Assembly (NCBI GenBank): GCA_045576635.1
Contig: JAZNGT010000039.1
Location: 1 to 25,201 of the forward strand
Length of the DNA: 25,201 nucleotides
DNA from: Congzhengia sp045576635
Lineage (GTDB): Bacteria > Bacillota > Clostridia > UBA1381 > UBA9506
Direction of reading: 5' to 3'
Shown: in pieces, positions 6,628 to 14,031 of the stretch
How the letters are laid out: every line of letters starts with the position of its first letter
Position numbering within the stretch: the first letter of the stretch is position 1
Translations under genes and position numbers: made by a program
Notes under the pieces: model-generated
What the model was told of the DNA's origin: nothing
Seen by the model: the letters and a program-made list of their open reading frames with translations, nothing else
The model's database searches: none

Positions 6628-8043
6628 ATGCAAAGAAAAGATGTGTTCATATCAAAAGAAGAAATGTGCCGTCAGAAAGAGTTTTCGGATGAGGTACGTA
6701 ACTTATATCTTAAAAAAGGAATCTCGCCTAAGGCACTTGTTGAAACGTATGGTTGCCAGCAAAACGAAAACGATTCGGAGCGTATAAAGGGTATGCTTTC
6801 CAACATGGGTTTTACATTTACGGAAAACCGTGATGAAGCAAACTTAATTCTTTATAACACCTGCGCTGTCCGAGAAGGTGCTGAAATGCGCGTGCTTGGA
6901 AACATTGGAGCGCTAAAACATCTAAAAGCAAAACGCGATGATCTTATTATCGGCATTTGCGGATGTATGATGCAGCAGGAGCACATGGTTAAAAAATTAA
7001 AATCGAAATATAAGCATGTGTCTTTGGTGTTTGGCACGCATTCTTTGTATCAGTTTCCCGAACTTTTGTATAAAGCCGTGTATCAGCAAGAACGAGTGAT
7101 ACACCACATTGAAAGCGAAGGAAAAATTTTAGAAGACGTACCGGTTTATCGCGAAAAGTCGGCGAGTGCCTGGGTTTCTATCATGTATGGGTGCAACAAT
7201 TTTTGCTCATACTGTATTGTACCGTATGTGCGAGGAAGAGAACGCAGTCGTGAACCTGAAAAAATTATGGACGAAATCAAGGCGCTTGCGAAATCAGGCG
7301 TAAAGGAAATTACGCTTTTGGGACAAAACGTAAATTCTTACGGTAAGGATTTAGACCGTGATATTGATTTTGCGGATTTGCTCTTAATGGCAAATGAGGT
7401 AGAGGGAATCCGCCGTATTCGTTTTATGACATCACATCCAAAAGATATGACAGATAAACTCATTGAAACACTTCCGAAAGTAACAAAACTTTGCAAACAG
7501 ATGCATCTTCCGTTTCAGGCGGGAAGTAATGTGATTTTAGAGAAAATGAATCGCAGATACACAAAAGAGGCGTACATTGAACTTGTTAAAAAAATTCGTG
7601 CCGTTATGCCGGATGCTGTATTTACCACTGATATTATTGTGGGATTTCCAGGCGAAACAGAAGAAGATTTTTTTGAGACGATAGATGTTATAAAGCGTGT
7701 TCGGTTTGACAGTGTATTCTCGTTTTTGTATTCAAAACGCGAGGGAACACCTGCAGCGAAAATGGAAAATCAGGTTCCGGAAGATGTGAAACATAAGCAT
7801 TTTGACATTCTTTTGGATGTCCAAAATAAGATTTCACGCGAGATAAACGAAACGTATCAGGACAAAACAGTTGAGATTATGGTTGAGGGATTAAGTAAAA
7901 CAAATGAGGAAATGATGTGCGGGAGAACTAGCGGTGGAAAAATCGTAAATTTTCCCAAGGACGATACGCTTATCGCAGGCGATTTCATTTCTGTTCAAAT
8001 TACAAAAATTAGCACCTGGTCTTTGACCGGAGAACGCCTATAA
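6628..8043 (+). CDS. miaB: tRNA-2-methylthio-N6-dimethylallyladenosine synthase
   Basis: MiaB adds the 2-methylthio group to N6-isopentenyladenosine at position 37 of tRNAs that read UNN codons, using two 4Fe-4S clusters and S-adenosylmethionine. The 471 residues show all parts: the N-terminal methylthiotransferase domain with C43 in Y-G-C-Q-Q-N-E-N-D, C79 in Y-N-T-C and C113 in C-G-C-M; the radical-SAM site C189-x3-C193-x2-C196 with R-G-R-E-R-S-R; and a C-terminal TRAM domain. It lies 17 bases after the HD gene and 16 bases before the YlbF-like gene, an operon arrangement. The order with a YlbF/Ric-like gene next to it recalls Bacillus, where ymcA (ricA) adjoins miaB. Confidence 0.95.
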   Translation: MQRKDVFISKEEMCRQKEFSDEVRNLYLKKGISPKALVETYGCQQNENDSERIKGMLSNMGFTFTENRDEANLILYNTCAVREGAEMRVLGNIGALKHLKAKRDDLIIGICGCMMQQEHMVKKLKSKYKHVSLVFGTHSLYQFPELLYKAVYQQERVIHHIESEGKILEDVPVYREKSASAWVSIMYGCNNFCSYCIVPYVRGRERSREPEKIMDEIKALAKSGVKEITLLGQNVNSYGKDLDRDIDFADLLLMANEVEGIRRIRFMTSHPKDMTDKLIETLPKVTKLCKQMHLPFQAGSNVILEKMNRRYTKEAYIELVKKIRAVMPDAVFTTDIIVGFPGETEEDFFETIDVIKRVRFDSVFSFLYSKREGTPAAKMENQVPEDVKHKHFDILLDVQNKISREINETYQDKTVEIMVEGLSKTNEEMMCGRTSGGKIVNFPKDDTLIAGDFISVQITKISTWSLTGERL

Positions 8044-8059
8044 TGAAAGGAATTATATC

Positions 8060-8464
8060 ATGAAAGAGATTTTTGATATTGCACAAAAACTTGGAGAAGC
8101 AATTAAAGATACAGAAGAAATTAAGACATTTCAGGAAATGGAAAAAATATTTTACGAAGACGAAGAAGCACAGCGCGTGATGAATGAATATGAAAAAGAG
8201 CGCGCACAACTTACCGTAAAAGCAAAAGAAACGGGAATGACACCGGAGGCACTCTCCATGTTTCAGAGCGAAATGAAAAAAAGCATGGATAAACTTATGG
8301 CAAACAAAACCGTAAGAGAATATTTAGAAGCAAAATCGAATTTTAACGATATTATGAAAAAGGTAAATTCCATTATCGCTTTTTGTATTCAGGGCGAGGA
8401 GCAGAATCTGGCAGGCGAAGGCGGATGCTCCGGAAATTGCAGTTCCTGCACAAGTTGCCACTAA
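8060..8464 (+). CDS. YlbF/YmcA-family (Ric-like) regulator with C-terminal cysteine cluster
   Basis: The 134 residues are largely helical (residues 1-108), matching the YlbF/YmcA fold, and end with a glycine-rich tail carrying C123-x3-C127-x2-C130-x2-C133, plus C109. In Bacillus, RicA (YmcA), RicF (YlbF) and RicT form a complex with iron-sulfur clusters that aids RNase Y-dependent mRNA maturation and development. Cysteines in the C-terminal tail are the expected cluster ligands. It sits between miaB and mutS with AAAGGA upstream of the ATG. Whether this is the RicA or RicF type cannot be told from the sequence alone, and no RicT partner is in the window. Confidence 0.8.
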   Translation: MKEIFDIAQKLGEAIKDTEEIKTFQEMEKIFYEDEEAQRVMNEYEKERAQLTVKAKETGMTPEALSMFQSEMKKSMDKLMANKTVREYLEAKSNFNDIMKKVNSIIAFCIQGEEQNLAGEGGCSGNCSSCTSCH

Positions 8465-8482
8465 ACGATAGGGGGCGTTTTT

Positions 8483-11077
8483 ATGACACCAATGATGCGT
8501 CAGTATCTGGACGTGAAGAAAAACTATCCGGATTCCATTTTGTTTTTCAGAATGGGCGATTTTTACGAAATGTTTTTAGACGATGCAATTTTGGCATCAC
8601 GTGAACTTGAAATTGCCCTGACGAGCCGTTCAAAAGGCGAAGACGGAGATAAAAATCCCATGTGCGGTGTGCCGTATCATGCCGCAGATGCATATATTGA
8701 CAAACTGATTGCAAAAGGTTATAAAGTCGCTATTTGTGAACAACTCGAAGACCCTGCGCAAGCAAAGGGGATTGTAAAACGCGATGTTATTCGCGTGGTT
8801 ACACCGGGTACAGTTATAAACTCCAAAATGCTAGACGAGAAGAAAAATAATTTTCTTTGCGCAATTTACGGTCATGATGATGTTTACGGCGCCTCGTTTT
8901 CAGACCTTACGACAGGCGAAGTGTTTGTGACCAATCTGTCGGGAAGACAGCGTTTAATTGACGAGGTTGCGCGTTATAACCCAACTGAAATTGTGTTAAA
9001 CAGTGAAGTCTTTAAAAACACCAAACTTCGCGATGAACTTACCTATCGCTTTTCTGCATCGGTTGAACTTTCTAAAATAGATCCTGCGCGTGACGCATCA
9101 GAAGCCCTGATATTTGAGTGGTTTCATATAGAAGACCTTTCGTCATTTTGCCTTCCGGATGACTATTTTTCTGTCAATGCACTCGGTATGATTTTAATGC
9201 ATTTTGAAGAAACGCAGAAAATGCAAATCGGTCATTTAAAGCATGTGAATGCATATTCGGAAAACGAATTTATGAGTCTTGACGTTTTTTCAAGACGCAA
9301 TTTAGAACTTACGGAAACGATGCGCAGCAAATCAAAAAAAGGTTCGCTTCTTTGGGTTTTAGACAAAACCAAAACCGCAATGGGCGGAAGACTCTTGCGT
9401 TCGTTTTTAGAAAAACCGCTTGTAGACTGTGCAAAAATCACAAAGCGCCTCTATGCAGTCTCGGAATTGGTAGAAGAGACTGCGCTTCGCGAAGAAGCAA
9501 GAGCAGTGCTTGAAAACATCTATGATATGGAGCGTCTCTTAGGTAAGGTCGCATGCAAAAATGCATCGCCGAAAGAACTCGTTTCTTTAAAACAGTCATT
9601 AGAGCACCTGCCGGAAATTGATGCGTTGTTATCACGCGCAGATGCACCGCTTTTAAGGCAGTTACATGAAAAACTCGATTTACTTACCGATATTAAGGAT
9701 TTAATCGAAAGTGCCATCACAGAGGAAGACACACCGATATCTGTAAAAGATGGCGGTATTATAAAAGCGGGATATGATAAAGAGATTGATGAGTACCGTA
9801 ACTTAACAAAAAATGGTCAGTCTGCTATTTTGGAGATTGAGGCAAGGGAAAGGGAAGAAACCGGAATAAAAACGCTCAGAACCGGTTATAACCGTGTGTT
9901 CGGCTATTATATTGAGGTTTCAAAATCCTATCGTGATAGCGTTCCTGACCGTTACATAAGAAAACAGACACTCGCAAACGGCGAGCGTTACATTACAGAA
10001 GAATTAAAGGAACTCGAAACGAAAGTGTTGGGCGCGTCCGAGTTTTTAAAGGCGCGCGAGTACGAACTGTTTACCGAAATCAGAGAACAGGTAGCGTGCG
10101 CTGCATCCAGAATACAGCAGTCTGCATCTGTTGTTGCGCATCTTGATGTAATGTGCTCGCTTTCAGAAGTTGCGGTTAAAAACAACTATACCATGCCGTG
10201 CGTTGATACATCGGACAAAGTTGAGATTAAGTCGGGACGTCATCCTGTTGTAGAAAAAATGTTAAACGATGCACTTTTTGTTCCGAATGACACTGTGCTT
10301 GACTGCGATGATAACAGAATGCTTATTATCACGGGTCCGAATATGGCGGGTAAGTCTACGTATATGCGTCAGGTTGCAGTCATTGTTTTAATGGCACAAA
10401 TCGGAAGTTTTGTGCCTGCAGAAAGTGCAAGAATTGGTGTTTGCGATAAAATCTTTACGCGTGTTGGCGCATCGGATGACTTGTCGGCAGGACAGAGTAC
10501 ATTTATGGTGGAAATGACCGAGGTTGCACAGATTTTAAAGCACGCGACCAAACGTAGTCTCTTGATTTTAGACGAAATCGGCCGTGGCACCAGTACCTAT
10601 GACGGACTTTCGATTGCGTGGGCGGTATCAGAGCATATCGCAAACAAAAAACGCATTGGTGCAAGAACGCTTTTTGCAACGCATTACCATGAACTTACTG
10701 AACTTGAAAATAAGTTAGAAGGCGTGAAAAACTATTGTATTGCCTGCAAAAAACGCGGTGACGATATTATCTTCCTAAGAAGAATCGTAAAAGGTGGAGC
10801 AGACGAAAGTTACGGCATTGAAGTAAGTGCCTTGGCGGGTCTTCCCAAAGAAGTTATTACCCGCGCAAAAGAAATTTTGCTTTCGATTGACAGAGGGGAA
10901 AAATCGGAAAACCGCTTCGCACCGCATTCTGAAAGGGAAGATGACCAAATCGGTATTTTGGATTTGGGAAATGCGCGCATTATAGAGGAACTCAAAGATC
11001 TTGACGTTACCACGCTTACGCCGATTGAGGCATTGAATAAACTTTATGAACTTGTAAAAACGGCGAACGAATCGTAA
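8483..11077 (+). CDS. mutS: DNA mismatch repair protein MutS
   Basis: MutS recognises mismatches and small loops and recruits MutL in an ATP-dependent way. The 864-residue product is full length. The N-terminal mismatch-binding motif is G-D-F-Y-E-M-F, with F27 and E29 stacking on and contacting the mismatch. The connector, lever and clamp region fills the middle. The ATPase has Walker A at 618-625 (G-P-N-M-A-G-K-S), the Walker B D697-E698 in L-I-L-D-E-I-G-R-G-T-S-T, and the downstream F-A-T-H-Y-H-E-L. GGGGG precedes the ATG, 18 bases after the YlbF-like gene. A mutL gene does not follow, as it often does in Firmicutes, so it must lie elsewhere. Confidence 0.97.
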   Translation: MTPMMRQYLDVKKNYPDSILFFRMGDFYEMFLDDAILASRELEIALTSRSKGEDGDKNPMCGVPYHAADAYIDKLIAKGYKVAICEQLEDPAQAKGIVKRDVIRVVTPGTVINSKMLDEKKNNFLCAIYGHDDVYGASFSDLTTGEVFVTNLSGRQRLIDEVARYNPTEIVLNSEVFKNTKLRDELTYRFSASVELSKIDPARDASEALIFEWFHIEDLSSFCLPDDYFSVNALGMILMHFEETQKMQIGHLKHVNAYSENEFMSLDVFSRRNLELTETMRSKSKKGSLLWVLDKTKTAMGGRLLRSFLEKPLVDCAKITKRLYAVSELVEETALREEARAVLENIYDMERLLGKVACKNASPKELVSLKQSLEHLPEIDALLSRADAPLLRQLHEKLDLLTDIKDLIESAITEEDTPISVKDGGIIKAGYDKEIDEYRNLTKNGQSAILEIEAREREETGIKTLRTGYNRVFGYYIEVSKSYRDSVPDRYIRKQTLANGERYITEELKELETKVLGASEFLKAREYELFTEIREQVACAASRIQQSASVVAHLDVMCSLSEVAVKNNYTMPCVDTSDKVEIKSGRHPVVEKMLNDALFVPNDTVLDCDDNRMLIITGPNMAGKSTYMRQVAVIVLMAQIGSFVPAESARIGVCDKIFTRVGASDDLSAGQSTFMVEMTEVAQILKHATKRSLLILDEIGRGTSTYDGLSIAWAVSEHIANKKRIGARTLFATHYHELTELENKLEGVKNYCIACKKRGDDIIFLRRIVKGGADESYGIEVSALAGLPKEVITRAKEILLSIDRGEKSENRFAPHSEREDDQIGILDLGNARIIEELKDLDVTTLTPIEALNKLYELVKTANES

Positions 11078-11112
11078 TCTTAAAATTTTGTTCTAAATGA
11101 AAACGCCCCACA

Positions 11113-11118
11113 TATAAT
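11113..11118 (+). promoter_or_regulatory. -10 box of a probable promoter for the SSB-like gene
   Basis: A perfect TATAAT lies in the 75-base gap between mutS and the SSB-like gene. The -35 match is weak (TTCTAA at 16 bases), so the strength is uncertain. The expected start overlaps the 8-bp inverted repeat described separately. Confidence 0.45.
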
Positions 11119-11119
11119 G

Positions 11120-11153
11120 TACCGTATCACTACTTGAAAGGAGAAATACGGTA
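11120..11153 (+). promoter_or_regulatory. Inverted repeat framing the ribosome-binding site of the SSB-like gene
   Basis: TACCGTAT (11120-11127) and ATACGGTA (11146-11153) are perfect inverted repeats. The GAAAGGAG ribosome-binding site lies between them, and the second arm runs into the start ATG at 11153. It could act as an operator near the transcript start or as an RNA hairpin that controls translation. Function is not shown. Confidence 0.4.
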
Positions 11154-11797
11154 TGTTAAATTGCGCGGAGGATAATCAGGCTAAAATTATAGGTTATGTG
11201 GCAAGTGACCTAGAATTCAGCCATGAGGTGCATACGGAGGGGTTTTATAAGTTTTATATTATGTCCGACAGATTGTCGGAAAATAAAGATATGATTTTAG
11301 TTACGGTTTCGGAACGGATTTTGGGAGATTTGGAACTGAGTCTAGGCACGAAAATTGAAGTTTTGGGACAGTTCCGCTCATACAATAATTACACAGGCGA
11401 GGGAAGCAAACTTATCCTTACGCTTTTTGCACTTGATTTATGCGTTGTGTGTGACGACAGACAGTGCGAAAACGAGGTGTATTTAAACGGGTATATCTGT
11501 AAACCTGTTGTTTATCGTGTTACGCCCTTTGGGAGAGAAATTGCCGATATTTTGGTGGCGGTAAACCGTGCCTATAATAAATCCGACTACATACCCTGTA
11601 TTGCATGGGGAAGAAATGCTAAATTTGCAAGCACGCTTTCGGTAGGGGCTAATATTAAACTCTGGGGAAGAATGCAGTCCCGAAACTATCAAAAACGCAT
11701 TTCCGAAGATGAAAGCATAACCAAAACGGCATACGAGGTTTCAGTAAGCAAACTGGAAGCCGTACGTGACAGCAGAAATTGTGACGAAATACTTTGA
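11153..11797 (+). CDS. SSB-like protein with two OB-fold domains
   Basis: The 214-residue protein appears to have two OB-type halves. Residues 10-100 are weakly conserved; residues 107-203 match SSB: N-E-V-Y-L-N-G-Y-I-C-K-P, F-G-R-E-I-A-D-I-L-V-A-V-N-R-A-Y, D-Y-I-P-C-I-A-W-G-R-N-A, then I-K-L-W-G-R. These strands and aromatics fit the ssDNA-binding surface of SSB. It lacks the acidic D-D-I-P-F-type C-terminal tail that housekeeping SSB uses to recruit partners, ending C-D-E-I-L instead. It is therefore likely an accessory SSB paralogue, not the main one. It starts behind AAAGGAG and ends at a strong terminator. Location next to mutS is compatible with a repair role. Confidence 0.8.
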   Translation: MLNCAEDNQAKIIGYVASDLEFSHEVHTEGFYKFYIMSDRLSENKDMILVTVSERILGDLELSLGTKIEVLGQFRSYNNYTGEGSKLILTLFALDLCVVCDDRQCENEVYLNGYICKPVVYRVTPFGREIADILVAVNRAYNKSDYIPCIAWGRNAKFASTLSVGANIKLWGRMQSRNYQKRISEDESITKTAYEVSVSKLEAVRDSRNCDEIL

Positions 11798-11801
11798 CAT
11801 T

Positions 11802-11845
11802 AAAAAAGACTGTAAAAAACGAAATTGTTTTTTACAGTCTTTTTT
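11802..11845. terminator. Strong bidirectional intrinsic terminator
   Basis: A perfect 19-bp stem (11802-11820 with 11827-11845) encloses a GAAATT loop. The stem ends in A runs on one arm and T runs on the other, so both strands have a U tract. It separates the plus-strand SSB-like gene from the convergent CobW-type gene, whose stop codon begins at its edge. Confidence 0.93.
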
Positions 11846-12786
11846 TAGTAAAATGTTGCGACGGGATCATCAGGTGCTGGTGCATGTACAAGCGTTTTTG
11901 CGTAAAGCACAGGCCCTTTTCCTTCGTAAAGTTTATGATATTCGTACTTTACGGTTGCAGTTATCAGCATCCAGTCACGGTTTCTGAAAAACGTGCCTTT
12001 CGGGACAATGCAAAGCATACCGCCGTATGCAATATCATCTTCGCAGCACGTCATAATGTGCCTGCCGGCTAAACAAGTGCTTTGGGGCATTGTATCGTTA
12101 TGCGCAATAATTCCCTTAAATAAAACCGTTTTGTTTACGTATTTTGTCGCGTTTTCAGAAACGTCACGATACCAAAGCGCAAAGTCTTCGTCTTTGATTG
12201 CGATAACGTCTGCATCTAAATCAAAGGGAAGCGGGTCTTCTGTTTCGTCATATTCTACGCGACCGTCTGTGTGTTCAAAGAGAATGTTTGATCTTCTGCT
12301 CGTAGCGCGGACAATTTTATGAAACAGTTCTTTATCGGTATCGTTGGTGGTGCGGTTAAAGATAACAACTTCACAACTTTTTAATTTATCCACTACAAGA
12401 GAACGCATATTGTTGTTGAAATTCTGAAACGTTCCGGCATCTATAAAAAGCATTTCCTGCGCTACCATACAGTTTTTGGGTATTGCGTTGTAAAGAGAAT
12501 CCAGCATCCACATGCCGTTGTATTCCACAATGATTCTGTCAGGAGTATGTTTTTTGATAAGTTTTGTTAAATGGTCGTCTTTCAAGTCTTTTTCATTATC
12601 TATCGTTTCAATAAAAACATTTTTGCCTGAAAAGCGAGCAAAGTCATATTCTTCTAATCCCTCTTCACAAAGAAGTAAGAGCGTTTTTTCGTCTTTGTTA
12701 AACCGTTTGTCTTCGAGGGTTTCCTGAATAAACTTTGTTTTACCGGATTCTAAAAAACCGGTAAAGAGAAAAATTGGAATATCCAT
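11845..12786 (-). CDS. CobW-like P-loop protein apparently fused to a TIGR03943/DUF1980-like C-terminal domain
   Basis: The 313-residue protein begins with a CobW/COG0523-like P-loop, G10-F-L-E-S-G-K-T17. It lacks the C-x-C-C metal motif of that family, and its guanine-recognition motif reads F-N-R-T-T (144-147) instead of N-K-x-D. Residues about 217-300 carry T-V-L-F-K-G-I-I, then G-R-H-I-M-T-C-C-E-D-D (241-251), a pattern typical of the C-terminal domain of TIGR03943/DUF1980 (YcgQ-like) proteins. There is no membrane segment. It is 17 bases downstream of the His-rich CobW GTPase and behind AAGGAG, so the two form one operon. A metal-handling role is inferred from the partner. The C-terminal homology needs a profile check. 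Confidence 0.7.
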   Translation of the reverse strand: MDIPIFLFTGFLESGKTKFIQETLEDKRFNKDEKTLLLLCEEGLEEYDFARFSGKNVFIETIDNEKDLKDDHLTKLIKKHTPDRIIVEYNGMWMLDSLYNAIPKNCMVAQEMLFIDAGTFQNFNNNMRSLVVDKLKSCEVVIFNRTTNDTDKELFHKIVRATSRRSNILFEHTDGRVEYDETEDPLPFDLDADVIAIKDEDFALWYRDVSENATKYVNKTVLFKGIIAHNDTMPQSTCLAGRHIMTCCEDDIAYGGMLCIVPKGTFFRNRDWMLITATVKYEYHKLYEGKGPVLYAKTLVHAPAPDDPVATFY

Positions 12787-12803
12787 AGTGCGCTCCTTTT
12801 TTG

Positions 12804-13862
12804 TTAGATTCCAAAAAGATTTCGTAAAGCGTCTTCTTTGATTTCAGAACCGATAATGCAAATGCGGCCGGTGATGTCGGGTGAGCCGAATCTTACATCC
12901 GATGCGCCCGGAATATAATCAAAGTGCAGCCACTCAATGCCATCTGCATTCACAATTCCCTTTGCGCGAAGAATGTGACCGAAAGATGCCTCATCTTCTA
13001 AATGCGAAAGAATTTTTGAAAGTTCATCTTTTGTATATTTTTTTGCGGTTTCAAACCCAACACTTTGAAACACTTCGTCTGCGTGATGATGGTGATGATG
13101 TTCGTGATGCTCGCATCCGCAATCGTGGTGATGATGTTTATGATCATGCTCATGCTCATGATGATGACCACATTCGCAGTCGTGATGATGTTCGTGTTCG
13201 TGATGATGGTGCGAACAGATGGGGCAGTCCTCTTCGTGTTTTAATGCATCGAGGCTTTCTTGAATGGTAGATGTACCCTCAATTGCGTGGAGGAGTTTTT
13301 CGTGTGAAAGTTTGTCCCAGTCTGTTGAGACAATAACTGCGCTTTCGTTATGCTCCTTTAAATGATGCATACAGTCAGAAAGTTTTTCGTCGCTTAATCC
13401 TTGTGTGTGACTTAACACGATGCATTTTGCGTGTGCAATCTGGTCAATGAAAAACTCGCCAAAGTTTTTAAGATACATTTTAAAGCGCTTTGCGTCTACA
13501 ACAGTGGTTGCGCTATTTATTACAAGGTTTTCATTTTTTATATTTTTTACTGCCTTTATGACGTCACTTAACTTTCCGACGCCGGAGGGCTCAATTAAAA
13601 TTCTGTCGGGGTGATACGTTTCGATCACTTTTTTCAGTGCAACACCAAAATCGCCGACTAAACTGCAACAAATGCAACCGGAATTCATTTCGGTTACGGT
13701 AATGCCTGCATCTTTTAAAAATCCACCGTCAATTCCGATTTCGCCGAACTCATTTTCAATTAAAACAAGTGTTTCATTTTTGAATCCTTCCTGTATCATT
13801 TTTTTTATAAGTGTTGTTTTTCCGGCGCCTAAAAAGCCCGAAAAAATGTCGATTTTTGTCAT
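12804..13862 (-). CDS. CobW/COG0523 GTPase with a large His/Cys metal-binding insert
   Basis: COG0523 proteins are GTP-dependent metallochaperones for zinc, cobalt or related metals. The 352 residues show Walker A G9-F-L-G-A-G-K-T16, the hallmark C63-x-C-C66 in S-G-C-I-C-C-S-L, and Walker B-like I-L-I-E-P-S-G-V-G. Residues 213-260 hold 26 histidines and six cysteines, including two C-x-C pairs, between the GTPase and C-terminal CobW domains. The position usually holding N/S-K-x-D is S151-H-T-Q154. AAGGAG is seven bases before the ATG, behind its own promoter. Zinc or nickel are plausible metals. No clear Zur box was seen, so metal identity is open. Confidence 0.9.
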   Translation of the reverse strand: MTKIDIFSGFLGAGKTTLIKKMIQEGFKNETLVLIENEFGEIGIDGGFLKDAGITVTEMNSGCICCSLVGDFGVALKKVIETYHPDRILIEPSGVGKLSDVIKAVKNIKNENLVINSATTVVDAKRFKMYLKNFGEFFIDQIAHAKCIVLSHTQGLSDEKLSDCMHHLKEHNESAVIVSTDWDKLSHEKLLHAIEGTSTIQESLDALKHEEDCPICSHHHHEHEHHHDCECGHHHEHEHDHKHHHHDCGCEHHEHHHHHHADEVFQSVGFETAKKYTKDELSKILSHLEDEASFGHILRAKGIVNADGIEWLHFDYIPGASDVRFGSPDITGRICIIGSEIKEDALRNLFGI

Positions 13863-13891
13863 ATCAAAACTCCTTTTTATGTAGTACTCTT

Positions 13892-13920
13892 ATTATATCA
13901 TTTTTAAAATTTCGTGTAAA
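13892..13920 (-). promoter_or_regulatory. Strong promoter of the CobW operon
   Basis: On the minus strand TTTACA and a perfect TATAAT are 17 bases apart, with TG one base before the -10 box. The predicted start lies within AGAGTACT, copies of which occur at 13883-13890 and 13963-13970. Confidence 0.75.
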
Positions 13921-13969
13921 TAAAAAGTTGGCATTTTATGAAATAATATAGAGTAAACTAGTAGAGTAC

Positions 13970-13998
13970 TTGCTTTTTTCGGGTGTTTGTGGTATCAT
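13970..13998 (+). promoter_or_regulatory. Promoter of the GH26-like gene
   Basis: TTGCTT and TATCAT are 17 bases apart, about 34 bases upstream of the GH26-like ATG at 14032. The box is divergent from the CobW promoter. The -10 is imperfect. Confidence 0.55.
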
Positions 13999-14031
13999 AA
14001 GAAGAAATCCAGGGACCACGAGGTTGTAAAT

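Noticed and set aside
11766..12072. Overlapping plus-strand frames after the SSB-like gene
   Set aside because: They run through a strong terminator and are antisense to the CobW-DUF1980 gene, so they are shadows.
12881..13270. Long plus-strand frame rich in Asp, His and Arg, apparently repetitive
   Set aside because: It is antisense to the His-rich coding stretch of the CobW GTPase, which explains its composition. It has no ribosome-binding site.
13863..14031. Zur-type zinc operator before the CobW operon
   Set aside because: No close match to the TCGTAAT-N-ATTACGA type of box was seen; the region has only promoters and AGAGTACT.
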